Source of the DNA: Chloroflexota bacterium
Lineage (GTDB): Bacteria > Chloroflexota > Dehalococcoidia > Lucifugimonadales > UBA3495
Assembly: GCA_028874675.1 (NCBI GenBank)
Contig: JAPPJA010000118.1
Location: 3,727-14,066, forward strand
Reading direction: 5' to 3'
Length of the DNA: 10,340 bases
The notes beneath the pieces were generated by a model. It was not told the origin of the DNA and did not search any database. It saw nothing but the letters and a program-made list of their open reading frames with translations. Position 1 is the stretch's first letter. Every line of letters starts with the position of its first letter. Both the position numbers and the translations under genes were made by a program. Shown piece after piece: positions 1-6,956 of this stretch.

Positions 1-123
1 GTCTTCACCCGATGGGTGGTCGCCGGGCGTTGCCCGGACCGTCCCGCCGTGGCGGATGCGCCGCCGTGGCCTGGAAGCCGGTGCTCCCGGGGACCGCACG
101 GAAACCCGCCCCGGGGGCCGGGC

Positions 124-1437
124 TCAACTGTCCCGTCCCACTCCTCCGGACCTGGACCTGCCCACCCAGGCCGAGAGCCTGTTGCCATGCGGGGACGCCG
201 CCACCAGGGCGCCGCCCAGGGCCATTGCCGCCACGCACAACGGCAGGAATCCCCCGGTGGCCTGCCGGACGAGGGACTCGGCCAGGTCTGACGCCAGGGT
301 GATGGCCGGAGTTGGCACCGCCGGCGAGAGGGGCGCCATGGAGGCAACTGCGTTCCCGGCCATCGCCGGGGCCATTGCGTTCAGGACGAACCCCAGGACC
401 AGGCAGACGGCGCCGGCCGCCAGCAAGGTGATGCCCGGCCAGCGGAGCATCCCGGCCGGATTGGGCAGGTGGACCAGCGCCAGCAGCAGGCTTCCCACCA
501 CAACTAACAGGAGGGCGATGACCCTCCCGGGGCCGTTGGCCGCGGTCAACGCTTCCCGCAGGGAGCCTGCCCGCCTCTCGATGTCCTGCCGGCTTGGCCC
601 TCCCGGCTGGGTGTCCAGCCACTCCAGCAGGTCCACCCTGCCGTCCGGCGGAAGTTGCTCCTCCAGGCCGGTCAGGGCGTCGCCCACCACCGGCCCCACC
701 AGGGGACCGGCCGCGGCCTTCAGGAATCCCCGGGTATCGCCCTCTATGAAGCTGTCCCGCAGGGTCTCAACCTCGTCCCCGAGAATCAGGGAGGCCTGCT
801 CCCCAATGGCCGGATCGTCCAGGAGCAGGCCGAACCAGGGGTCGAACTTCTCCTCCCGGCACTCCCGGCTAAGGATCTCCAGGGAGGGTGCGGTATCGGG
901 CAGCCGGCCCTGGGCCAGCTGCGAGTAGGGCCCGGCCGAGGCGGCGGCCAGCTCCTCCAGGGCTGCCGGGGAGCAGCCCAACGCCTCCGGCTGCACGATC
1001 TCCAGGTCGTCCACCAGTCGGTCCACCGCCTCCAGGGCCGCTGGCTCGACCCGCGCCAGGGGTATTTCCAGGTCCACGTATATCTCCAGGGCGTCCCGCT
1101 CGTGGCGCAGGTAGGCGGTGAACCGATCGACGTTGGCCTCGACCTGTTCACGGAGGTATTGGGGAGGCATGATGTCCCGGAGCAGCTCCACCACCCGGGC
1201 GTGGTCTCCCAGTTCGACGTCGCCCATCAGCCTGCCGGTCTGGTCCGCCAGAGCCTCATCCGCCAACACCTGGTCGTAGATGCGGGCGTAGGCCCCGGTT
1301 TCGACGAAGGCGGCCGCGTAGACTTCGGGGTCGTCCAGCCGCTGGGTGACGTTGACCACGACCAAGAGGACGAGAAGGCCGGCGAAGACCAGCAGGCCCA
1401 GGACGGTCCCCGCCGCGGCGCGGAGGAAGCTGCCCAT
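124..1437 (-). CDS. Polytopic membrane protein with large extracytoplasmic domain, unrecognised family
   Basis: The predicted protein has 437 residues. The ATG start is well supported: GGAGGTG lies on the minus strand 7 nt upstream. A hydrophobic segment near residues 7-30 is followed by about 270 mostly acidic, helical residues (DDPEVYAAAFVETGAYARIYDQ near the start). Further hydrophobic segments lie near 306-324, 335-353 and 397-415. The C-terminal tail is rich in Arg, so it is probably cytoplasmic. This predicts N-in topology with the 31-300 domain outside and a second, smaller external loop at about 355-395. Two Cys residues in the external domain could form a disulfide. I recognise no catalytic motif and cannot assign a function; a structural, sensory or chaperone-like envelope role is possible. 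The frame is intact and free of stops. The gene stands alone: the DNA upstream is IS debris, and the DNA downstream (1-123) shows no gene, only a GC-rich inverted repeat near 85-118 without a T tract. Confidence 0.85.
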   Translation of the reverse strand: MGSFLRAAAGTVLGLLVFAGLLVLLVVVNVTQRLDDPEVYAAAFVETGAYARIYDQVLADEALADQTGRLMGDVELGDHARVVELLRDIMPPQYLREQVEANVDRFTAYLRHERDALEIYVDLEIPLARVEPAALEAVDRLVDDLEIVQPEALGCSPAALEELAAASAGPYSQLAQGRLPDTAPSLEILSRECREEKFDPWFGLLLDDPAIGEQASLILGDEVETLRDSFIEGDTRGFLKAAAGPLVGPVVGDALTGLEEQLPPDGRVDLLEWLDTQPGGPSRQDIERRAGSLREALTAANGPGRVIALLLVVVGSLLLALVHLPNPAGMLRWPGITLLAAGAVCLVLGFVLNAMAPAMAGNAVASMAPLSPAVPTPAITLASDLAESLVRQATGGFLPLCVAAMALGGALVAASPHGNRLSAWVGRSRSGGVGRDS

Positions 1438-1485
1438 TAGGTCTCACCTCCGGTTCCTTGACTCGGTTTGCCAGCGGAGCCCGGG

Positions 1486-1875
1486 GCCCGGCCCTGGCAG
1501 ATCAAAGTTAGAGACCTCGCCCTGGCCCCCGGGACGCTGGCCAAAATCGGCGCTCTCGACGCAGCCGTCCGACTCAATTCGCCGAAGCGGTCCGTCCTCC
1601 CGTGCGCCCTCTGCGGGACGCCGGGACTCAGGTCCTCAACTCTCCGGCCGCCCGAAGACACCGGGTGGCGGCCATGCTGGTTGCGGAGAAGAACCGGCTG
1701 GACAACGCCATCAGCCCGCCCGTCCCTGCGTCGAGGTCCGCATTGCATGGTTGGAGCGGGATGTTGGCCTACATCGGACCAGGGTCTGCGTTGGGCCCTC
1801 CGACCGGGCCCCGTATGGCGGGAGAAGGACAACCTCCTGCGTACCGGTCCCGGCATCGGCGAGCGGGTCTCCCGC
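1486..1875 (+). pseudogene. Decayed IS110-family transposase fragment (plus strand, three frames)
   Basis: No single frame is open, but joining frames recovers IS110-type transposase text in the correct order. Positions 1495-1578 read KVRDLALAPGTLAKIGALDA, comparable to the family's VRDFARATG-LAKTDxLDA region. Positions 1580-1717, in another frame, read FAEAVRPPVRPL and then VAAMLVAEKNRLDNA, the typical LV-ML-AEKNRL helix. Positions 1730-1768, in the third frame, read VEVRIAWLERDVG, like the family's HI-WLE segment. Positions 1810-1875, back in the first frame, read PVWREKDNLLRTGPGIG, the PVWREK-LL-PGIG helix-hairpin-helix entry. The N-terminal catalytic part and the C-terminal Transposase_20 domain are missing. 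The fragment ends where the IS6-like remnant begins, so it may have been cut by that insertion. The family assignment rests on recalled motifs, not a search. An IR, GGGCCC-7 nt-GGGCCC, lies at 1793-1811. Confidence 0.7.
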
Positions 1876-1876
1876 A

Positions 1877-2620
1877 GGACTCATGTTCACGAAACAGGTT
1901 GTAGGTCAGCGTCCAGCCCGAGGTAGCGTTGCCGCCTCAAGGCTGTCCAGCCCTCGCAGCGTCTTGATGCGCGAGCGATAGGTGCCTTGCAACCGCTCCG
2001 AAAGGTTGTTGTTCAGCTCCGCCCGCATCTCTTGGCTCTGGACGTGCTTGATGTCGGGAAAGTGCCGGCGCAGTGCCGACGTGTAGGATGTTAGCTTGTC
2101 GGTCTTGAGGGTGTTGGGCGGCGTCCAATGCCTTCTGTATCACCTTCCGCGCCGACGCTGCATCTCTCTCCCTCGTCAGGAGACTGGCAAGGATGTAGCG
2201 GGTCTTTTCGTCCATGACGTTCCAGTTCCACATCTTCTCCCCACCCACACGCACCAGCATCTCGTCAGCAACCCAAGAGTCATCCACGTCGGCCTTGTGG
2301 TCTTTCATGGCCTCGGTAGCCTTGTCAGTGTAGTCGCACACCCACTCGTAGATAGTCGCCTTGGAAGGTTCGGGAATGTCATAGGCGTCCGCCATGGCCT
2401 CGGCTATCTGTTTGTACGACATGCCCATGTAGAACATGCGTACAGCGGCTCCCACCTGCTCCGCGGGAACGCGCTTGCCCAACTCCATGCCATGACGGAA
2501 CCGCTTGTTGCAGGCGTAGCAGCGGTATCTTTGCTTTCCACTCTGGACGCCCGCCTTACGCACCTTGTCATGCCCGCAGGCTGGACAGGAGACGGTGTAG
2601 GTCGTGGTGTAGGTGGTCAT
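1877..2620 (-). pseudogene. IS6/IS240-like DDE transposase with N-terminal zinc ribbon, frameshifted
   Basis: Translation from the ATG at 2620 gives a Cys4 zinc ribbon (CPAC at 12-15, CYAC at 34-37). Next comes a helix-turn-helix (about 52-95, MSYKQIAEAM and ATIYEWV) and the start of a DDE domain with the first Asp in WVADE (D119). Around 2115-2124 the frame shifts. The next frame carries KTDKLTSYTSALRRHFPDIK, holding the second catalytic Asp, and LNNNLSERLQGTYRSRIKTL, holding the likely catalytic Glu. It stops at 1906-1908. Family text then resumes in the original frame as GWTLTYNLFREHES, to about 1877. All catalytic residues are therefore recoverable but no single frame encodes them. The left frame of 227 residues is an artefact beyond residue about 168. 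A weak inverted-repeat candidate is ACTCATGT (1879-1886) against ACTCGTGT (minus strand, 2622-2629). I saw no target duplication. The gene starts only 15 nt beyond the stop of the lipoprotein gene. Confidence 0.85.
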
Positions 2621-2635
2621 GACACGAGTTTACCT

Positions 2636-5428
2636 TTACCGGCGCACCTTCCTCCGAAACCGATCAAGGTCGCCACATTCATCGGGGAACTCCCCCATAA
2701 TAATGTCCAGTGCGTGCACATCGAATGTCGCATCTTCTAGTCCCGCCGCATGTTCGACCCCCACAGTCACGCTCTCGCTGTCCAACGTTTGTCCAATGAA
2801 CGCCCAAATCGCTATGTCCAAGATAGTAGTTTCTTGGTCTTCAGTCTCATGGTCAGTCCAGCTAAGGCCAACGGGTCTTTTGTCTTCAGTCCAATTGTCT
2901 TCAGTCCAAAGGAAAAGGGGATCTGCATCCCATATAGTCAGCCCCCAAAAGGCGGGACCGTAACCAGGTAGCCTCTCCATATAGCGCCCCCACGCAATAT
3001 AAACAGTTACGTCGCCACCCTGCTTGCAGCGCACCATCAACTCAGGGGAGGACTCAGTAGTAGCACGGATGGCTTTCGTGGCGAAGGTTACTGCGTCCGT
3101 GTCCGGTATGGAAATCCAACTACTGGAGAGTTCTTCCATTGGCGTTGGCATTGGCGTGGATGTGGGCGTGGGGGCCGGCGTCGGTGCGGCAGGGGAGTAG
3201 TCCTCGCCGGGTTCGTCGGCGAAGAAGGCGGCCACCATCGTTGCCTCCTCCGGTATGTCCGATACATCCCGCAGGAACTGCCGCTCGTTCGGGGTGATGC
3301 CGTCCATCAGGTATTCGTGGCGGGGCATCGCGTCCACCAGCTGCTGGTAAAGGGGGTCCGGCAGGGAGGAGGAAGAACGGGCGCGCAGGGAACCTCCCCG
3401 GGCAATGGTCAGCAGGTGCTCCAGGGCCAGCTGTTCATCCCCCGTGATGCCGTCGGCAACCCAGGAGTAGCGGAGGATGACCGCGGCCAGTTCGGGGAAA
3501 CGCTGGTCGAAGACCCGGAGGGCGGCCAGGGCCTGCTGCTCCGGTCCGGTAAGCCCGTCGCCGGCCCAGGCCAGGTCGGCAACCGCCACCCGTGGACCCA
3601 GGGTTGGGCGGGGCGCAGGGGTCGGGGTGGGGGCAGATGCAACAGGCCCCCTTCTCAGGTGGGCTAGTACCAAGTCTCGGTTTTCCGGAATTGACGACAA
3701 ATCATACGTGTAGTTCGCCTCGGCTGGCCCCACGCTGCGCTTTAGCCAAGAGGCCTCGGAAATAGCCTGCGCCAGCTCTGGGTCACCCTCGGGGAATCTC
3801 TCCACCAAAGAGTACAGGCCCTCGAGCGCGAGCATTTCCTCCCCGGCAATGCTGTCCGCCAACCAGGGCAGGTCGATGATGGCGGCGAAGGCGGCGGAAT
3901 TGAGGTCGTAAATGTCCTCCAGATACCGGAGGGCTAACCTCTCATCCGAGGTCAAGTTGGAGAAGTCCCGGGCCCACCGAAGATCGACCAGGGAACCCGC
4001 TTGCGCTGGTACTGCTGTCGGGACCCGGCCGGCCACAGCTTTGGCCCGGAGTTCATCGACAATGTCCACAGCGTCCAGGCCGGAATCGACGACGAGTACC
4101 CGGAGATACTCGCCGTCGTGGGAATCGATCCCGTCGAGCAGCCAATCCGATTCTGAAAGCAGCCGGCCAAAGGCCGGAATCTCCTCGGGCGGCAGTTCCT
4201 CCGCGATGTACCTGATCAGGCTAACCACCAGGAAATGGTTCAAGAGTATCGGACCGTTCATCCAGGGCATTTGCAGGAAGGCCGAGAAGACCTCAGGATG
4301 ATTGTCTCTCAGGAACACCAGGTTGGCATGGGTCTCGATTTCCTCCGGAAGGTCCAATCCATCCTGAGACCAGGGAAGGTCCAGTTCCCCCGGCATGGGA
4401 GTGTACGCCTCCGGGGGGGATGGTTTCGCACCCCCTGGTCCGGGCCGGCCAGAGCTGTGGCCGGCCCGGAGTTCATCGAGGATGGCCGCAGCGTCCAGGC
4501 CAGGATCGTTCACGACGGAATCGCGGACGAACTCCTCGAGATACTGGACATCCTGGGAATCGATCCCGTCGAGCAGCCAATCCGATTCTGAAAGCAGCCG
4601 GCCAAAGGCCGGAATCTCCTCGGGCGGCAGTTCCTCCGCGATGAGCATGATCCCGGTAACCACCCGGATATGGTCAACGAGTATCGGCCCGTTTATCCAG
4701 GGCATTTGCAGGAGGGCCGAGTAGACCTCAGGATAGTTGTCTCTCAGGAACAAGAGGCTGGCATAGATCTCGATTTCATCGTACCCAAAGTCCTCCAATA
4801 CATCCTGAGACCAGGGAAGGCCCAGTTCCACTTCGAGGGGTGTGGTGACGTACCCTCCATCTGGAAAGGACATCTCTCTCACAGTCGGGTCTTCGAAGCA
4901 GACTTCGGGAGCCTGCATGGTGGCATAAGCGGCCGGCGCCTCGGTGCTATGCTCGTAGTTGGCATCGGGGTCGGGGAAGGACATTGCTGTTGCCCATAGT
5001 ACAGCCCTCTGCCCCTGGTTGGATGGACTTGTCGTGAACATGAAGCTGCAGGTGCCGGCGGCAATCCTCATGAAGTCCCCTTCTCGAATGCGCCGGGCCA
5101 TATCTTCCGACACGTGTTCGGTCGTGGACAGATACGCCTCTATCCATGCCTGAAGCTGGGGGGAGACACCGCTGACAGGGGAGACACCGTCCTCCGTTGC
5201 AGGTGCGGGTAGGGTGGGGTCGATCGGGTCCGCCGGCGCGGCGCCGCCCTCGCAGGCCAGGAGGGCGAAGACCAGGGCTGCGGAGATCAGGGCCAGGAGG
5301 CCGAACCGGCCTGGAGCGGACCGGAGGGCGGGGCTGTCGGCGCCAGGCGATCCGGCGGGCAATGCGCGCGCCCTCCGGCGAGATGGGCGCCAGAGCGTCT
5401 GGCTGTCGTCCTGGTTGGCGTCGTGCAT
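2636..5428 (-). CDS. Large repeat-containing lipoprotein with C-terminal VasI-like domain
   Basis: The chosen ATG gives 930 residues; AGAGGAGG lies about 10 nt upstream. An ATG 21 nt further upstream (5449) has no SD. A long basic N-region precedes a hydrophobic helix ending in FALLAC, so Cys59 is the probable lipidation site and the protein is likely exported and membrane-anchored. Residues 204-335 and 351-470 are near-duplicate modules (LPWSQD at the start, then LQMPW, ELPPEEIPAFGRLLSESDW and LDELRA). More diverged tryptophan modules follow near 484-560 (RWARD, DLPWLADSI) and 619-715 (LAWAGDGLTGPE, YSWVADGITGDE). Pro-Thr linkers lie near 600-608 and 748-763. Residues about 770-918 hold SPELMVRC, VYIAWG and ATFDVHALD ending near a Cys, an arrangement like the VasI family associated with type VI secretion. 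The modules suggest a surface scaffold; the function is unknown. The promoter probably lies at or within the IS21 remnant upstream. Confidence 0.85.
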   Translation of the reverse strand: MHDANQDDSQTLWRPSRRRARALPAGSPGADSPALRSAPGRFGLLALISAALVFALLACEGGAAPADPIDPTLPAPATEDGVSPVSGVSPQLQAWIEAYLSTTEHVSEDMARRIREGDFMRIAAGTCSFMFTTSPSNQGQRAVLWATAMSFPDPDANYEHSTEAPAAYATMQAPEVCFEDPTVREMSFPDGGYVTTPLEVELGLPWSQDVLEDFGYDEIEIYASLLFLRDNYPEVYSALLQMPWINGPILVDHIRVVTGIMLIAEELPPEEIPAFGRLLSESDWLLDGIDSQDVQYLEEFVRDSVVNDPGLDAAAILDELRAGHSSGRPGPGGAKPSPPEAYTPMPGELDLPWSQDGLDLPEEIETHANLVFLRDNHPEVFSAFLQMPWMNGPILLNHFLVVSLIRYIAEELPPEEIPAFGRLLSESDWLLDGIDSHDGEYLRVLVVDSGLDAVDIVDELRAKAVAGRVPTAVPAQAGSLVDLRWARDFSNLTSDERLALRYLEDIYDLNSAAFAAIIDLPWLADSIAGEEMLALEGLYSLVERFPEGDPELAQAISEASWLKRSVGPAEANYTYDLSSIPENRDLVLAHLRRGPVASAPTPTPAPRPTLGPRVAVADLAWAGDGLTGPEQQALAALRVFDQRFPELAAVILRYSWVADGITGDEQLALEHLLTIARGGSLRARSSSSLPDPLYQQLVDAMPRHEYLMDGITPNERQFLRDVSDIPEEATMVAAFFADEPGEDYSPAAPTPAPTPTSTPMPTPMEELSSSWISIPDTDAVTFATKAIRATTESSPELMVRCKQGGDVTVYIAWGRYMERLPGYGPAFWGLTIWDADPLFLWTEDNWTEDKRPVGLSWTDHETEDQETTILDIAIWAFIGQTLDSESVTVGVEHAAGLEDATFDVHALDIIMGEFPDECGDLDRFRRKVRR
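4119..4208. repeat. 90-nt perfect direct repeat, copy 1, inside the lipoprotein gene
   Basis: This tract is identical to 4554-4643, offset by 435 bp (145 codons). It encodes ELPPEEIPAFGRLLSESDW and its flanks. The wider modules on both sides are clearly related but diverged, so identity at third codon positions only here suggests recent duplication or gene conversion. Confidence 0.92.
4554..4643. repeat. 90-nt perfect direct repeat, copy 2, inside the lipoprotein gene
   Basis: This is the partner of 4119-4208. Another shared tract, catcctgagaccagggaagg, occurs at 4360-4379 and 4801-4820, offset by 441 bp. A two-codon length difference therefore separates the two modules in their LPWSQD-proximal part. 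Confidence 0.92.
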
Positions 5429-5445
5429 AGCTGATCGGCCTCCTC

Positions 5446-6162
5446 TCATTCTGCGTTGGTTCCCAGCCTCCGCCCCGGGCTTTCCATGACGTTCCGCTTT
5501 CCACCCTTCCTTGCTCGGGCGCGGCTGCGGCCTATTTCATGGGTCAGGGCGGCGGCATTGTCCGAGCGCACCACCTCCGGGACGCCGCCCAGAGTCCAGA
5601 GCGCATTCTGCAATTCCTGCTTGAGGACCAGGAAGGTCTCGCCGCCAGCCACCTCGGCGTAGCGCCATCCCGAGTAGCTCAGGATCAGCTGGAACAACAG
5701 GTGGGGGTAGGGCTGGCCGGCGACGCTCACTCCCAGGGCCTTGCCGTGGGTGAAGTCCATCTGGGCTTCCCGTCCCGGCGGATGCTCCTGGGGGAAGTAC
5801 ACCTCCTGACCAGGTCCGTGCAACGCCCGCCACTCCTGCAATCGTCGTTGCAAGGTGCGCAGCTGGGAGGCGTCGAACCGGCCGGGATGGCGCTCCTCCA
5901 GCCATTCGATAATCGTCGTCGCCTTCAGCTTCCCCGTCGGATCGCCCCGCAGCAGGGGCTCAATCTCCTCCTCCCACACCCCGTCGAAGGGGTCGGGCCT
6001 GGTTCGCCACCAGCGCTCTTGCTTCGTCTCTGACGGCAAGGACCCACGCTGCCACTTGCGCGCTGAGCGCACGCTCATCCCAGCCACCGCGGCCGCCGTC
6101 TCCTGGGTCTTTCCTTTCATAAGCCTCTGCCTCAATAGCCTGACTTGTCGGTCTTTGATCAT
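5446..6162 (-). pseudogene. istA: Truncated IS21-family transposase IstA (N-terminal half)
   Basis: The frame encodes an N-terminal helix-turn-helix (about residues 18-40, KTQETAAAVAGMSVRSARKW). The IS21 catalytic core follows, with the first Asp in AQMDFTHG (D136) and the second in VVRSDNAAALTHE (D201). Intact IstA proteins are about 400-500 residues long and have a third catalytic Glu and C-terminal domain, followed by IstB. Here family-like text ends near residue 213 (about position 5525). The last 25 residues (RARARKGGKRNVMESPG) read as junction sequence, and no istB is present. The ATG at 6162 is supported by GGAGGTG 5 nt upstream. The truncated frame stops at 5446, only 17 nt before the ATG of the lipoprotein gene, so read-through transcription into that gene is possible. 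It is almost certainly not a functional transposase. Confidence 0.88.
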
Positions 6163-6182
6163 TCCGGCACCTCCGTGCCGGA
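6163..6182 (-). promoter_or_regulatory. Perfect hairpin presenting the istA Shine-Dalgarno in its loop
   Basis: On the minus strand TCCGGCAC, loop GGAG, then GTGCCGGA forms an 8-bp perfect stem with a 4-nt loop. The ATG follows the stem directly. The SD core GGAGG lies in the loop and the first stem base. Such a structure would modulate ribosome access and hence transposase expression; that role is inferred. Confidence 0.6.
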
Positions 6183-6245
6183 GGGTTTACCTCATCTCTG
6201 ACCGGCAAAAATAATCGACGCTACCGGCATTCCTTATTGTCGTTA
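6183..6245 (-). mobile_element. Probable terminal region of the IS21-family element
   Basis: Upstream of istA, ACCGGCA occurs twice on the plus strand (6201-6207 and 6223-6229), 22 bp apart. AT-rich text lies next to each copy (aaaaataatcgac and ttccttattgtcg). IS21-family ends carry short internally repeated transposase-binding sequences, so this fits the element's end. The exact outer boundary cannot be set because the opposite end is lost. Confidence 0.45.
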
Positions 6246-6510
6246 ATCGCTTGGGTGTGGGAAAAGGTGAGGAACGCAGTTTCACCGTAAGCTGCGCCGT
6301 CAGCGTTCAGCCCGATGAGAACCGCGTTGCAAAGGTTAGCGTCCGGCCCGCCGTTGCCGGCGACCAGAGCATGTCGAAGCTGCGGCGGCGCTGTCGGTGT
6401 TCAACAGCAACCCCGCAGCGGTGATGGAGCAGCCGGAGCCGGTTGTCCGCTCCAGCCGCCTCGCGAGGAACAACGAAGCGAGTCAGCCGCTCCCCAGGTT
6501 AGCCGTGATG

Positions 6511-6660
6511 GGTGAGGGAATCCGGGATGCCGCAGTGTTTCTGTAAGTCACCTCCCTGACGATGATGGTGTGCGCCGATGGATGGGATGCCGTGCTGTTC
6601 CTGTGCGCCACCTCCTTGACAACTATGTTGCGCCGTTGGCCTGGGATACCGTGCCGTGGG
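6511..6660. repeat. Degenerate 60-bp tandem repeat, about 2.3 copies
   Basis: GGGATGCCG begins at 6524 and again at 6584, and GGGATACCG begins at 6643, giving periods of 60 and 59 bp. The first two units also share tgtt, ctgt, cacctcc, tgac and gcgccg at matching offsets; by eye they agree at about two thirds of positions. On the minus strand one open frame reads NIVVKEVAHRNSTAS and then TIIVREVTYRNTAAS, a 20-residue repeat with conservative changes (K/R, V/I, H/Y, S/T). This hints that the tract was once coding. In the same units GGTGA/TCACC and a bulged GGTG-GCGC/GCGC-CACC could pair at equivalent positions, so an RNA interpretation is also open. Confidence 0.6.
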
Positions 6661-6792
6661 ATTGGGGTTCCGGCCGGCGCGCCGCGAGCAGTGCCCGTCA
6701 ACGCCTCGGCCAGTTGGGAACGGAGCGGGACCAACCGCCGCGTCCTCGGTGTCCGGCAACCGGAGGGATCAGCCCCGGACCACTGAACCGTT

Positions 6793-6921
6793 GCCCGGCA
6801 GCCGGAGGAGCTGAGTCAAACTCCAATCGCCGGGCTGGACCGGGGACGGAGAGCTAGGTCAAATCCGCCTGGTCCGGTCCGCGCTGCTTGCGGAGAGCTA
6901 CGTCAAATCCGCAGCGGCAGC
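6793..6921 (+). ncRNA. Three tandem covarying stem-loops with loop GAGCTNNGTCAAA (candidate novel structured element)
   Basis: Three units are spaced 43 and 44 bp apart. Unit 1 has outer stem GCCCGGC (6793-6799) with GCCGGGC (6829-6835) and inner stem GGAG (6804-6807) with CTCC (6821-6824). Unit 2 has outer stem CTGGACC (6835-6841) with GGTCCGG (6871-6877, one G-U pair) and inner stem CGGA (6847-6850) with TCCG (6864-6867). Unit 3 has outer stem GCTGC (6883-6887) with GCAGC (6917-6921) and inner stem TGCGGA (6889-6894) with TCCGCA (6908-6913). Every inner stem closes a 13-nt loop: GAGCTGAGTCAAA, GAGCTAGGTCAAA and GAGCTACGTCAAA. Loops are conserved while stem sequences differ and still pair, which is the signature of structure under selection. 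The strand is uncertain; plus is favoured by the purine-rich loop. No known riboswitch or ribozyme class was recognised. Confidence 0.55.
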
Positions 6922-6956
6922 ATTCCCTCTTGGGGACTTTGGGGAGAGCGAATCAT

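Noticed and set aside
56..1440. Long plus-strand frames (56-928 and 655-1440) and a minus-strand frame at 5-622
   Set aside because: They are Arg/Pro/Gly-rich shadows of the membrane protein gene on minus (124-1437), which has clear membrane helices and a strong SD.
5429..5449. Upstream ATG at 5449 as lipoprotein start
   Set aside because: It has no SD and would overlap the istA stop by ATGA; the ATG at 5428 has AGAGGAGG at suitable spacing.
6221..6400. Minus-strand frame reading VLIGLNADGAAYGETAFLTF and ending in the IS21 terminal region
   Set aside because: It has no start codon or SD, is short, and its end overlaps the IS21 terminus; composition alone is not enough.
6550..6575. Hammerhead-ribozyme-like core CTGACGA
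   Set aside because: The CUGANGA box is present in one 60-bp unit but the required GAAA box and flanking stems are missing, and the second unit reads CTTGACAA.
6793..6921. CRISPR array
   Set aside because: Only three units with conserved loops and variable stems, no repeat of 24-37 bp separated by unique spacers, and no cas genes nearby.
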